Below, piece after piece: positions 1-8,824 of a stretch of DNA of 64,000 bases. Source of the DNA: Athalassotoga saccharophila. Lineage in GTDB: Bacteria > Thermotogota > Thermotogae > Mesoaciditogales > Mesoaciditogaceae. The position numbers and the translations under genes are program-made. The stretch is taken from the NCBI RefSeq assembly GCF_009936215.1, contig NZ_AP019551.1, positions 434,001 through 498,000 of the forward strand, read 5' to 3'. The notes beneath the pieces were generated by a model. That model worked only from the letters and a program-made list of their open reading frames with translations, did not search any database and was not told the origin of the DNA. Numbering within the stretch: position 1 is the stretch's first letter; every line of letters begins with the position of its first letter.

Positions 1-919
1 TCCCAGCCAGTAAAAATGTTGGCATCAAAGCCATAAATACAAGCATTATTGCACCGATAGCCCTGACTCCAACTATGGTTTTGACGGTGCCAAAAAATTT
101 CGCGAGACGCGCAGATGATATAGAAGAAATTGCTCGTGCAATGTTGGACAGCACGTAAATTATGCTTATGAATTCGGTACCGACACCGTATCTTGCAAAA
201 AACCAATAAACAAGGATCGGCCCGCTGAAAAATCCCGTTCCAAGACCATTTACGGCATTGGTGATGGAAAATTTTCCAAGCAATTTCCACGAGATCTTGA
301 AAGTATTTCGACGCCTTGGCCTATTTTTGTCTTCATGAACGAATAAAGTTATAAAGAACGTAGAAATGTAGATGACGAATGCAACTCCCATCAAGCACAA
401 ATATCCTGTCCGCCATCCATCTTTGAAGGCATTCGAAATATATGGAAGAAATATCGTCAGGCCATACCCGATAGTGCTTCCTATAGCGCCAAAAAATGAA
501 AATGTCCCAAAGACATCATTTCGGAATTTCGAATCTGCGCTTTCGGCTATAAGTGCCTGTTGTGCCGCGCCGGCAGCACCACCGCCACCACCACCCCTTA
601 TTGTGCCTATAGAAACAAAAAGCATCAAGGGCAAAAAGTCCGTTGTAAAGAAAAAGCCCAGTACACTTATCGCATTTATTATGGTCATGACAAGAATGAC
701 GATCTTTCTTCCATGCTTATCGGCAAAGAATCCAACGCCTATTGAAAAAAGTATGCCGACAATCACTGACAAAGTGAAGGCTAAACCTATTTGAACGCCG
801 GAGAAACCCAATTTCGAAAGGTATATAGGCACGATAATCGTCAATGATGCCTGAGCAATGCTCCTTAAAAGTCTGCTTATCATAAGTAAGAATAGATCTC
901 TATTCAACCATTTTTTCAT
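1..919 (-). CDS. MFS transporter, C-terminus cut by window edge
   Basis: The reading frame starts at an ATG at 919, eight bases after a GGAGGAGA ribosome binding site, and stays open to the left edge, so about 306 N-terminal residues are visible. The protein begins MKKWLNRDLFLLMISRLLRS and shows repeated hydrophobic segments with the major facilitator motif A between helices 2 and 3 (GFFADKHGRK). An odd run of six glycines (RGGGGGGAAGAA) lies near residue 105. It follows the DHA2 transporter after a hairpin terminator and may be the last, partly uncoupled gene of the MarR locus. The substrate cannot be told. Confidence 0.8.
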   Translation of the reverse strand, partial: MKKWLNRDLFLLMISRLLRSIAQASLTIIVPIYLSKLGFSGVQIGLAFTLSVIVGILFSIGVGFFADKHGRKIVILVMTIINAISVLGFFFTTDFLPLMLFVSIGTIRGGGGGGAAGAAQQALIAESADSKFRNDVFGTFSFFGAIGSTIGYGLTIFLPYISNAFKDGWRTGYLCLMGVAFVIYISTFFITLFVHEDKNRPRRRNTFKISWKLLGKFSITNAVNGLGTGFFSGPILVYWFFARYGVGTEFISIIYVLSNIARAISSISSARLAKFFGTVKTIVGVRAIGAIMLVFMALMPTFLLAG

Positions 920-933
920 GTCTCCTCCAAATA

Positions 934-958
934 AAATGCCCCCTTAACGGGGGCATTT
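934..958 (-). terminator. Hairpin terminator between two MFS genes
   Basis: An inverted repeat (AAATGCCCCC ... GGGGGCATTT with a 5-base loop) lies directly downstream of the DHA2 transporter on the minus strand. It is followed on that strand by TTATTT and then the ribosome binding site of the next MFS gene. It probably ends most of the marR operon transcription while letting some read through. Confidence 0.7.
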
Positions 959-966
959 GGGCTTTT

Positions 967-2427
967 TTATTTTATGCTTTCTTTAGATAGAGATGAACTT
1001 GCATCTTTCCAAACAGGGGTTGGCCCTCTCATGTAGGAAATGACGGCTGCACCAATGCTTATTATGAAAGATATGAAAAATGCAAGACGCAAATCAGAAA
1101 TGAAGGTATCAACGAATATACCCTTTCCTCCGATCTGTGCACCTATAAAGAGTGCATCCATGGCTTGAGGAGTAAGACCCGAAGAAAGAATCGCGAATGC
1201 CATTGCAATGCTTACAAGAGAACCTGCGTTGTTCATCATTGTCCTTGTGCCAGCCGCTATGCCTCTTCTGTCTGGAGGCACCATACTCATTATGGTGTTT
1301 GTATTTGGAGAATTAAACATGCCCGATCCGAATCCCACGACAGTTCCCCATATTATAACCTCGGCAATCGACATGTCAACCCTTGTAAATACCGCAAAAC
1401 CAAGGAGACCGATACCAGTTATTAAAAGTCCAAGAGTACTTAACACTCTCGATCCATATTTGTCAGAAAGTCTTCCACTTATGGGCGCCATTATCATCAT
1501 GGCAACGGCAAATGGTATCAGATAGATACTCGCGGTAAATGGATCCATATTCTTGATACCGAGTAAGTAGAATATGAGCAAAAACATCAAAGCGCCCCTT
1601 GCGATTCCATTCATCAAATTCGAACTGTACGCGAATACCTGTACCCTTGTCTTAAAAAGCCTTAGATCCAGCATTGGGTATTTCACTTTGGATTCTATGT
1701 AAACGAACAAAGGCATAAGTATAGCCGCCAAAACAAAGAAAGTTATCACGATCGGAGATGTCCATCCGCCAAAGCCTCCCTCGGTTAAGGCGTAAAGCAA
1801 AAAGAACATGCCTGATGTGAAAGATATGGCACCAAGCCAGTCGAATTTTTCTCCTTTAGGTATTGGGGCGATATCCTTTATTTGAATCCACGCCCATATT
1901 GTTACAAGCGCGCCGAACGGTACGTTCATGTAAAAGATCCATCTCCATCCGATGGCCGTCGTCAACAATCCGCCTATTATAGGGCCGAAAGCAGATCCAA
2001 CCGCAAGAACCATTCCATTTATCCCAAGCGCCATCCCCAATTCTCCCTTCGGGAAGGCATCTGTAACTATTGCCGTACTGTTTGCCATCATCAAAGATCC
2101 ACCAACGGCTTGGATGATTCTCATTATGAGAAGTTCAACACCACTTTGAGACATACCTGCAAAAAGCGATGCAATGGTGAATATGGCTGCTCCAAGGACA
2201 AACAACCTTTTTCTGCCTATCATGTCTGCAACACGTCCAATGGACGGAACAAGCACCGTTGTTGCCAACATATAACTCATCAAAACCCAGATTATTATTA
2301 TCATCGGAGCGTTAAGACCCTCGGCAATGTTGGGAAGGGCTATCAAAAGCGCCGTTCCCGTCATAATACCAAGCAAAAGACCCAAACTTGTGGCCGAAAG
2401 TGCAAGCCATTTATACTGAATTTTCAT
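967..2427 (-). CDS. DHA2-family MFS multidrug efflux transporter (EmrB/QacA type)
   Basis: A 486-residue, very hydrophobic protein of the size and pattern of 14-helix DHA2 drug/proton antiporters. Visible family marks are motif A (GRVADMIGRKRLF, near residue 62) and the antiporter motif C stretch GSAFGPIIGGLL near residue 145. These proteins sit in the inner membrane and export drugs or toxic metabolites using the proton gradient. The ATG at 2427 follows AGAGGTGAT. It begins 10 bases after the metallo-hydrolase gene and is the third gene of a MarR-headed operon, so expression is probably controlled by that repressor. The drug specificity cannot be read from sequence. Confidence 0.88.
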   Translation of the reverse strand: MKIQYKWLALSATSLGLLLGIMTGTALLIALPNIAEGLNAPMIIIIWVLMSYMLATTVLVPSIGRVADMIGRKRLFVLGAAIFTIASLFAGMSQSGVELLIMRIIQAVGGSLMMANSTAIVTDAFPKGELGMALGINGMVLAVGSAFGPIIGGLLTTAIGWRWIFYMNVPFGALVTIWAWIQIKDIAPIPKGEKFDWLGAISFTSGMFFLLYALTEGGFGGWTSPIVITFFVLAAILMPLFVYIESKVKYPMLDLRLFKTRVQVFAYSSNLMNGIARGALMFLLIFYLLGIKNMDPFTASIYLIPFAVAMMIMAPISGRLSDKYGSRVLSTLGLLITGIGLLGFAVFTRVDMSIAEVIIWGTVVGFGSGMFNSPNTNTIMSMVPPDRRGIAAGTRTMMNNAGSLVSIAMAFAILSSGLTPQAMDALFIGAQIGGKGIFVDTFISDLRLAFFISFIISIGAAVISYMRGPTPVWKDASSSLSKESIK

Positions 2428-2437
2428 TTTATCACCT

Positions 2438-3109
2438 CTAACTGATGAGTGTTTTGTAAAACTCTTTGACCTTTTTTGATGCGTCAGGCCTCAAAGGTAC
2501 TCCATGACCGCTTAACATGATATCGTATTCGATCTTTGTAAGTTTCTCCATAGACTTTATCGCAAGTGCCATATCCGGTGTGAATTGTTCCGGAGGACCT
2601 TGAAGTTCATCAATGTATCTCAATTCGTCCCCAACAAAGATAACCTTTCTTTCTTTGCTGTAGAGTGAGATGCTGCCGGGCGTATGACCTGGATTGTGAA
2701 TAACCACAAAATCATCCACAGTATCTCCTTCTTTGAGCAACACATCTGGCTCGACGTAATTCATCTTCATGAATGTGGATGCAACCTTCATCGCGGCACC
2801 TGTAAATCCTTTTGGCGATGGAAGTTTTTCCTTTCCTGTTACGTAGGGTGCATCCTTTTCGTGAACGTACAACTTCGCATTGGTTATTTTCTTCAACTCG
2901 TAGGCATTTCCCATATGATCCATGTGACAGTGTGTAAGGACTATCTTTGAAATATCAGATGGATTTTTACCAATCGATTTTACGTAATCAAGGATCTTGT
3001 TTAATTGACCCGGCATGCCGGTATCTATTACCGTCAAATTATCCCCTAAAACGATATAAACATTTGCATTCGTTCCATCTACAAGATGAATGCCATTTGT
3101 TATCTCCAT
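2438..3109 (-). CDS. Metallo-beta-lactamase-fold hydrolase
   Basis: A 223-residue protein of the MBL superfamily. The metal-binding motif HxHxDH is present as THCHMDHMGNA near residue 60, followed by further ligands in the NPGHTPGS motif near residue 138 and the final SGHG region near residue 200. Members hydrolyse thioesters, lactones or similar small substrates with two metal ions; this one has no recognisable substrate domain. Position between the MarR regulator and the efflux pump suggests a detoxification role (an inference). The ATG follows GGAGGAAATATGAAAT, with an 11-base spacing. Confidence 0.85.
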   Translation of the reverse strand: MEITNGIHLVDGTNANVYIVLGDNLTVIDTGMPGQLNKILDYVKSIGKNPSDISKIVLTHCHMDHMGNAYELKKITNAKLYVHEKDAPYVTGKEKLPSPKGFTGAAMKVASTFMKMNYVEPDVLLKEGDTVDDFVVIHNPGHTPGSISLYSKERKVIFVGDELRYIDELQGPPEQFTPDMALAIKSMEKLTKIEYDIMLSGHGVPLRPDASKKVKEFYKTLIS

Positions 3110-3139
3110 ATTTCATATTTCCTCCTTTTTACCTTTATT

Positions 3140-3580
3140 TTAGAAATTCTTTAAAATCTCGACAGTCTCCTTTATTATCGAAAAAGCATTAAGGAGTTTT
3201 TCAAATTGTTCATCCGAAAGTACGCTTAACTTTTCATTGACGTATTCTCTCATTGCCTTCTCTATCTCGGCGGCCTTCTCCATTCCCCTTTCGGTTAACT
3301 CTATGAAAACAGCCCTTCTGTCCTCATCCGTTCTGTACCTTTTAACATACCCCTCCCTGACAAGAACATCGGTTGCGGCCGTAATTGTACTTTTAACGAA
3401 TCCATATTTGTTTTCTATTTCAGACATCTGGGCACGATTTTGAGAATGCCTTCTCATAAAAATGAGAATGGACGCGGATGTCTTTGGAAGTTTTGTTTTG
3501 GAATAATCAAAACTCTTAAAAACGATCTTAGAAAAGGACGAATAAGCCATCAAAAGGTCTTCCGGAACTTCACGTTTCAT
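3140..3580 (-). CDS. MarR-family transcriptional regulator
   Basis: A 146-residue winged-helix regulator. The central helix-turn-helix and wing (KSTITAATDVLVREGYVKRY, then DRRAVFIELTERG) match MarR proteins, which as dimers repress their own operon and release DNA on binding small aromatic or drug-like ligands. I chose the ATG at 3580 because GGGTGGTGA lies just upstream; an in-frame ATG at 3610 has no ribosome binding site. It heads the operon with the MBL hydrolase and the DHA2 pump. Confidence 0.85.
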   Translation of the reverse strand: MKREVPEDLLMAYSSFSKIVFKSFDYSKTKLPKTSASILIFMRRHSQNRAQMSEIENKYGFVKSTITAATDVLVREGYVKRYRTDEDRRAVFIELTERGMEKAAEIEKAMREYVNEKLSVLSDEQFEKLLNAFSIIKETVEILKNF

Positions 3581-3623
3581 TTTTTCACCACCCATTTCAA
3601 TATCATACAATTCATTTTTGAAC

Positions 3624-3668
3624 TTTTTGATTTTGTATTATTTAACTTTGTATTAAATTATGATTTAA
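3624..3668 (-). promoter_or_regulatory. Possible MarR operator/promoter region
   Basis: Upstream of marR on the minus strand lies an AT-rich segment with an inverted repeat (TTAAAT TATG ATTTAA at 3653-3668) and two direct copies of TAATACAAA. Such elements are typical of self-regulated MarR operators, but no binding motif is established for this protein, so this is an inference. Confidence 0.4.
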
Positions 3669-3746
3669 ATTAAGGACTACCTTGACGATAAAGGCCACGA
3701 ACCACCCGAGCGTGTCATTATGGGCACCTTCTGGAACGAATATTCG

Positions 3747-3769
3747 GAATTTGAACTTTGTTTGGTATA
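3747..3769 (+). repeat. 23-bp element shared with the queF upstream region (copy 1)
   Basis: These 23 bases are identical to 37988-38010 on the minus strand, just upstream of queF. The match extends to 28 bases with one mismatch. The element starts GAATTTGAAC and ends TTTGGTATA, which resembles an extended -10 box. It lies about 50 bases upstream of the apt promoter. It could be a shared promoter or regulator site. Confidence 0.65.
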
Positions 3770-3788
3770 AAAGGTAAAACAAATGAAA

Positions 3789-3818
3789 TTGGAAGCGTAA
3801 AATTAAAACTGGTATAAT
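3789..3818 (+). promoter_or_regulatory. apt promoter
   Basis: A -35 box TTGGAA (3789-3794), an 18-base spacer and a perfect -10 TATAAT (3813-3818) with an extended TGG before it. It points at apt and is the only strong promoter in this gap. Confidence 0.65.
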
Positions 3819-3828
3819 CATCTCGTTT

Positions 3829-3849
3829 ATCACAAAAGATTTTTGTGAT
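3829..3849 (+). promoter_or_regulatory. Hairpin at the start of the apt transcript
   Basis: A 9-bp perfect inverted repeat ATCACAAAA / TTTTGTGAT with a 3-base loop begins a few bases after the predicted transcription start. It may be an operator or a 5' mRNA-stabilising hairpin. It lacks the T-run of a terminator. Confidence 0.5.
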
Positions 3850-3892
3850 ATCATATTTTATGTTCAAATTCGATCGGGAGGAAGTGTAAACT

Positions 3893-4408
3893 TTGGTAGA
3901 ACTCAAATCATACATACGTGATATCCAGAACTTTCCAAAAGAAGGTGTTGTTTTTAAAGATATAACCCCTCTTTTGAAAGATCCGGAGGCTTTTGCATTT
4001 GCCATAGAAGAAATGTCCAAACTGGCCGCACAATTCAATCCTCAAAAGATCGTCGCGGCAGAAGCGCGCGGTTTCATCTTCGCGGCTCCTATTGCTTACA
4101 ATCTAAAAGCGGGTTTTGTTCCAATAAGAAAACCAGGAAAGTTGCCTTATTTCACGATAAATGAGGAATATTACCTTGAGTATGCCAAATCGAAAATAGA
4201 AATGCACGTTGACGCGATCGATCCAAATGAAAGGGTCGTAATAGTCGATGATATACTTGCAACGGGTGGGACCTCTCTCGCTATGGCCCATCTCGTTGAA
4301 AAATTGGGTGGAATAGTCAGTGGAATGGTCTTCCTCGGTGAACTTTCTTTTCTTGAACCGAGAAAGAATCTTAGAAATTACGAAGTTAAAGCACTGTTGA
4401 CATATTAG
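3893..4408 (+). CDS. apt: Adenine phosphoribosyltransferase
   Basis: Converts adenine and PRPP to AMP in the cytoplasm (purine salvage). The 171-residue length is typical. The N-terminus ELKSYIRDIQNFPKEGVVFKDI is characteristic, ARGFIFAAPIA is the adenine-binding part, and the PRPP loop VVIVDDILATGGTSLA sits near residue 115. The TTG start at 3893 follows GGGAGG by 11 bases and gives the expected N-terminus; no in-frame ATG precedes it. It has its own promoter and is followed by pgi after 23 bases. Confidence 0.95.
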   Translation: MVELKSYIRDIQNFPKEGVVFKDITPLLKDPEAFAFAIEEMSKLAAQFNPQKIVAAEARGFIFAAPIAYNLKAGFVPIRKPGKLPYFTINEEYYLEYAKSKIEMHVDAIDPNERVVIVDDILATGGTSLAMAHLVEKLGGIVSGMVFLGELSFLEPRKNLRNYEVKALLTY

Positions 4409-4431
4409 TTTTCTGAAGGGAGGAATTTATT

Positions 4432-5802
4432 TTGAAATTCGATTTCACCAATGCTTTTGGTGAGAATTTGTCTGACGGTGTCAGATATGAAGATATAAAG
4501 GGAATAACCGGAAGATTACACGCCTTTCTCGAAAATTTCAGGCAAAATCCTCCAGGATTTGCGAAGGTATTCAACGATCAATCACACATAGACAGTATTC
4601 TTGAAATGGCAGAAAAATGCAAACATTTTGAGAATTTCGTGCTTGTAGGCATAGGTGGATCGGCTCTTGGAAATCAGGCAATCCAAGGAGCGTTACGTCA
4701 TCCAATGTGGAACAACTTATCCCGGGAAAAAAGAAATAACCTTCCAAGATTCTTCGTAATGGACAACGTCGATCCCGAACAAATCGGATCGATTCTCGAT
4801 GTCATCGATCCGGCCGAAAGCCTCTTCAACGTTGTAAGTAAATCAGGATCAACTGCCGAAACGATGAGCAATTATTTGATCGTAAGAGGACTTCTCGAAA
4901 CGCGCGGTCTAAATCCGAGAGATCACCTTGTCTTCACGACAGATCCTGTCGAAGGTGTTTTAAGGAAGATCGCCATAGACGAGGATATTCCCGTTCTTGA
5001 CATACCTCCAAATGTCGGAGGAAGGTTCAGCGTGCTCACCTCTGTCGGTCTCTTAAGTGCAGCATCATTAGGCGTTGATATAAAGAAGATGTTAGATGGT
5101 GCGCAGGAAGAACTCGATAGGTTCAAAGAAGAAGATGATACCTTTAAAAATCCAGTACTTTTGAATGCTGCCATTCATTACCTTTATTCTCAAAAAGGTA
5201 AGTCTATATCCGTCATGATGCCATATTCAAATGCCCTCTATACCCTTGCAGACTGGTACAGACAATTGTGGGCCGAATCTCTCGGAAAGGAAAAATCCCT
5301 TACGGGCGAGACTGTACATGCCGGACAGACCCCTATAAAATCCCTCGGAACGATAGATCAGCATTCTCAAGTTCAACTTTACATGGAAGGTCCAAATGAC
5401 AAGGTAATAACCTTCCTCAAAGTCGAAAATTTCAGAAGAAACTTAAAGATACCGGTAATTCATCAGGACAGAAAAGAACTGTCTTACCTTTGTGGTCATG
5501 AACTTGAAGAACTCATAAATTACGAACAGGAAGCGACATCACTTGCACTTTTGGAACATGGAAGGCCGAATCTTACGATCTCCTTTGAGTCTATAGACGA
5601 AGTGGAAATCGGGAGATTCTTTGGATATTACGAGATTCTCGTTACTGCCATGGGCCATTTGTACAACATAAACACATTCGATCAACCAGGCGTTGAACTC
5701 GGAAAGAAAAACACCTACGCTTTGATGAACAGAAAAGGATATGAAAATCAGAAGGCACATATTGAAGATCTAAAGAAAAACCTAAAAATTTTTAAAATTT
5801 AA
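4432..5802 (+). CDS. pgi: Glucose-6-phosphate isomerase
   Basis: Interconverts glucose-6-phosphate and fructose-6-phosphate in glycolysis. The 456-residue size fits the shorter bacterial PGI group. Visible motifs are the phosphosugar loop LVGIGGSALGNQA (about residue 72), VVSKSGSTAETM (about residue 137), GGRFSVLTSVG, the catalytic QLWAESLGKE region and GHLYNINTFDQPGVELGK near the C-terminus. The TTG start follows GAAGGGAGG. The rnf operon starts 14 bases downstream, so glycolysis and Rnf energy conservation may be co-transcribed. Confidence 0.95.
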   Translation: MKFDFTNAFGENLSDGVRYEDIKGITGRLHAFLENFRQNPPGFAKVFNDQSHIDSILEMAEKCKHFENFVLVGIGGSALGNQAIQGALRHPMWNNLSREKRNNLPRFFVMDNVDPEQIGSILDVIDPAESLFNVVSKSGSTAETMSNYLIVRGLLETRGLNPRDHLVFTTDPVEGVLRKIAIDEDIPVLDIPPNVGGRFSVLTSVGLLSAASLGVDIKKMLDGAQEELDRFKEEDDTFKNPVLLNAAIHYLYSQKGKSISVMMPYSNALYTLADWYRQLWAESLGKEKSLTGETVHAGQTPIKSLGTIDQHSQVQLYMEGPNDKVITFLKVENFRRNLKIPVIHQDRKELSYLCGHELEELINYEQEATSLALLEHGRPNLTISFESIDEVEIGRFFGYYEILVTAMGHLYNINTFDQPGVELGKKNTYALMNRKGYENQKAHIEDLKKNLKIFKI

Positions 5803-5816
5803 GGAGATGAGAGATC

Positions 5817-7118
5817 TTGTTGGTCTGGAGGTTTAAAGGAGGAATCCATCCTCCCACCAAAAAACTGGCAAAAGATTCCAAGATCGAGAATTTGAAACCG
5901 TCAAAGACGTATTCTCTTTTTGTGGCCCAAAATTCTGGAAATCCTCCGAAACTAATAGTTCAGGTCGGAAGTGAAGTAAAGACCGGTCAAAAAATAGCGG
6001 AGGCAGATGGTTTTGTTTCCGTTCCCCTTCATTCTCCCGTGACGGGAAAGGTAATCGAGATAAAAAAGGAAAAGCATCCCGTTACCGGAAGACCGGCAGA
6101 TATCGTCGTCATCGAGAGAACTTCAGATGATGAATGGGTAAAGTTAAGTGCCAAACCGTACACGGAATACACCCCAGAAGAGATCAAAAAAAGAGTTGCC
6201 GAGGCTGGCATTGTGGGTCTTGGAGGGGCAACCTTTCCAACTCATGTAAAACTTTCCCCTTCAAAAAAGGTGGATACCGTTATACTCAATGGCGCCGAGT
6301 GCGAACCATATTTGACAATAGATCAGCGCATGATGGTTGAATATGCCGAAGAGATATGTAAAGGTGGCATTGCAATCGCAAAATCTGTCGGGGCGACGAA
6401 GATCTTTGTAGGAATAGAAGAGAACAAACCAGACGCGATCGAAAGTATGAAAAAGGCCGGCAGCGCCTTCGGAATCGAGGTTGTTGTGCTTCCAACAAAA
6501 TATCCTCAAGGATCTGAAAAACATCTTATCTACGCCATAACAAAAAAACAGGTACCATCCGGTGGACTTCCAATGGATGTCGGCGTTGTGGTTGACAACG
6601 TCTCGACGGCGAGGGCAATTTATCGGGCGCTTGAATTTGGAGAGCCACTCATAGAAAGAGGCCTGACATTAACGGGAGAGGGCGTAAAAAATCAAAAGAA
6701 CGTTTTTGCAAGGATAGGGACACCTATCTCCGATCTTTTGGATTACGCAGAGGTAACGTCAGAAAGTGGAAGAGTTATACTTGGCGGTCCAATGACAGGA
6801 GTCGCCGTAGAATCTATTCAGATGGGCATTTCAAAGGGTACGTCTGGAATAACCGTTTTGCCCGAAGAAATTGTGAAAAAACCCGCAGAGACGAATTGCA
6901 TAAGATGTTACAGGTGCGTTGAGGCCTGCCCAACACAACTTGAACCTTATTTGCTTTACAAGATGTTTAAGAAGAAGATGTTCAACGAGATGAAAGAAGC
7001 ACATCTCATGGATTGTATAGAATGCGGATCTTGCGCCTACGTATGTCCTGCAAATATAGATCACGTTAAGGCATTTAAAACCGCCAAACTCGTTGTTAGA
7101 ACTCTCGGTAGGAGATGA
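5817..7118 (+). CDS. rnfC: Rnf electron transport complex subunit C
   Basis: RnfC is the peripheral FMN/NADH-binding, iron-sulfur subunit of the membrane Rnf complex, which couples ferredoxin:NAD+ electron flow to sodium or proton export. The 433-residue protein has the N-terminal GGIHPP motif, a Rossmann-like NADH site (VGLGGATFPTHVKL) and two C-terminal 4Fe-4S motifs (CIRCYRCVEACP and CIECGSCAYVCP). The TTG start follows AAGGAGATG. It opens an operon whose six genes overlap or touch, in the order C-D-G-E-A-B. Confidence 0.95.
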   Translation: MLVWRFKGGIHPPTKKLAKDSKIENLKPSKTYSLFVAQNSGNPPKLIVQVGSEVKTGQKIAEADGFVSVPLHSPVTGKVIEIKKEKHPVTGRPADIVVIERTSDDEWVKLSAKPYTEYTPEEIKKRVAEAGIVGLGGATFPTHVKLSPSKKVDTVILNGAECEPYLTIDQRMMVEYAEEICKGGIAIAKSVGATKIFVGIEENKPDAIESMKKAGSAFGIEVVVLPTKYPQGSEKHLIYAITKKQVPSGGLPMDVGVVVDNVSTARAIYRALEFGEPLIERGLTLTGEGVKNQKNVFARIGTPISDLLDYAEVTSESGRVILGGPMTGVAVESIQMGISKGTSGITVLPEEIVKKPAETNCIRCYRCVEACPTQLEPYLLYKMFKKKMFNEMKEAHLMDCIECGSCAYVCPANIDHVKAFKTAKLVVRTLGRR

Positions 7119-7122
7119 TCTT

Positions 7123-8112
7123 ATGAAATTACTGACAGGGCCCGCCCCTCACATCCATGATACCATCTCGACAAGAAGGATAATGTTAGATGTGCTCATA
7201 GCCCTAACTCCTTCGGCGATTCTTGCAGTCTTGATGTGGGGATGGTACATGTTACTCTTAGAAATTGGATCGATGGCTTTTGCCGAATTTCTCGAATTTT
7301 TTGTCATGAGAGTCTTTAGAAAGAAGAAGGATTTTGTCCCCGATCTTTCGGCCTCGGTCACAGCGCTTTTACTTGTGTTCAATGTTCCAGCCGGTATATC
7401 GTGGTGGACTATGGCCTCGGGCATTTTGGTTGCGATAATCATAGGAAAGGAAGTATTCGGAGGCATAGGGAACAATCCCTTCAATCCCGCGCTGGTTGGA
7501 CGTCTTTTTATGTACATATCATTCCCGGTCGCCATGATAACATGGCCACAGGTTAATTGGCTCCACTTCTGGACCCCGGCGTACGACGTGGCCACAACTG
7601 CAACGCCTCTGGGAGAGGCAAAATTGCACGGAGTTGCTGCCGCAACACAACTTTTTCATAATCTGACATGGACATCATTCCTTGGAATAATTCCGGGTTC
7701 GGCAGGTGAAACGAGTGCTTTGCTTTTGATAATAGGATTCCTTTATTTGTGGTGGAGAAAGATAGTGTCGTACGAAATACCTGTGGCATATATAGGAACA
7801 ACCTTTGTACTTTCTGCGATCTTTTGGCTTGCCAATCCCTCGGCCTATTACGATCCGTTGACCTCGATAATGGTCGGTGGATTAATGTTAGGCGCACTCT
7901 TTATGGCAACAGATCCAGTCACAAGCCCTGTTACGCCGATGGGAAAATGGATCTTCGGAATAGGTGCTGGTGTTATAACGGTACTTATAAGATATGTAGG
8001 AGCATATCCTGAAGGCGTTAACTTTGCCATAATCCTCATGAATGCGCTTGTACCATTCATAAACCAGTTTACAAAAAGAAGGGTCTTCGGGACGATGAAA
8101 GAAAATGTCTAA
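7123..8112 (+). CDS. rnfD: Rnf complex subunit D
   Basis: A 329-residue integral membrane subunit with about ten hydrophobic segments. RnfD carries a covalent FMN on a threonine; the stretch PLTSIMVGGLMLGALFMATD near residue 255 is the conserved region before ATDPVTSPVT. The start at ATG 7123 sits after TAGGAGA inside the end of rnfC. An upstream in-frame TTG (7093) would give an atypical N-terminus. Its end overlaps rnfG by 8 bases. Confidence 0.93.
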   Translation: MKLLTGPAPHIHDTISTRRIMLDVLIALTPSAILAVLMWGWYMLLLEIGSMAFAEFLEFFVMRVFRKKKDFVPDLSASVTALLLVFNVPAGISWWTMASGILVAIIIGKEVFGGIGNNPFNPALVGRLFMYISFPVAMITWPQVNWLHFWTPAYDVATTATPLGEAKLHGVAAATQLFHNLTWTSFLGIIPGSAGETSALLLIIGFLYLWWRKIVSYEIPVAYIGTTFVLSAIFWLANPSAYYDPLTSIMVGGLMLGALFMATDPVTSPVTPMGKWIFGIGAGVITVLIRYVGAYPEGVNFAIILMNALVPFINQFTKRRVFGTMKENV

Positions 8113-8824
8113 CCACATCAAGGTTGCCTTAATTCTAACAGTTGTAATGGTCATAATAGGAATAGGGCTGGCTGGAATATACCTTATGACCTACGCGCCC
8201 ATCGCAAAGGCCGATTTGAATGCCGATCTTGAGGCAATAAAATTCGTACTGACAGATCAAACGACGGGACAGTTACTTGTCAGTCAAAGCCAGATTCCCC
8301 AAACTATGGCAGAACTTAACGCTAAAATATGGAAATCAGATTCTTCCGGCGTGCTCTATTCCAATCCCAAATTGCCCGGTTATGTGCTTTCTCCAGCATA
8401 CCTTTTTAAGGGAAAGGACGGAAGCAACATCTACGTCTTAACCGGTTATGGCATAGGATTTGGAGGCAGAGTTGTAACCGTTGCATCTTTTATTCAGCAG
8501 AAGGATGGGAGTTTCCTTGAAAACTCAATAGATGTAATAGATTATTCAAATGAAACTCCGGGGCTTGGCGCAAAGATAAATGATCCGGATGTCAGAAGCA
8601 GATTTTTCGATATACCCAATTCCGGCCTAAAAGATGGTGTAAAGGTTAACAAGGATGCGGGACTCTTTCCTTTGCCAGCCAATTATTTGTCAAAAATCAA
8701 CCAGTACAAGGCAGAAGGAATAGTCGTTACAAGCGATGTCATGACAGGAGCAACTATAACACCGAGATCCGTTGCAAATACTCTGAATGCCATGTATGAA
8801 TTCCTTGAAAAGGAGGTAAAGTGA
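8105..8824 (+). CDS. rnfG: Rnf complex subunit G, FMN-binding
   Basis: A 239-residue protein with one N-terminal membrane anchor (residues 5-27) and an extracytoplasmic FMN-binding domain. The covalent flavin motif S/TGAT is visible as MTGATITP near residue 216, where the second threonine carries FMN. It passes electrons within the Rnf complex between the cytoplasmic modules and RnfD/E/A. It overlaps rnfD by 8 bases, and its stop overlaps the rnfE start (TGATG), indicating translational coupling. Confidence 0.93.
   Translation: MSNHIKVALILTVVMVIIGIGLAGIYLMTYAPIAKADLNADLEAIKFVLTDQTTGQLLVSQSQIPQTMAELNAKIWKSDSSGVLYSNPKLPGYVLSPAYLFKGKDGSNIYVLTGYGIGFGGRVVTVASFIQQKDGSFLENSIDVIDYSNETPGLGAKINDPDVRSRFFDIPNSGLKDGVKVNKDAGLFPLPANYLSKINQYKAEGIVVTSDVMTGATITPRSVANTLNAMYEFLEKEVK

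Noticed and set aside
3642-4038. Minus-strand open frames in the marR-apt gap and the start of apt
   Set aside because: No ribosome binding sites; one overlaps apt antisense and the other covers the promoter region.
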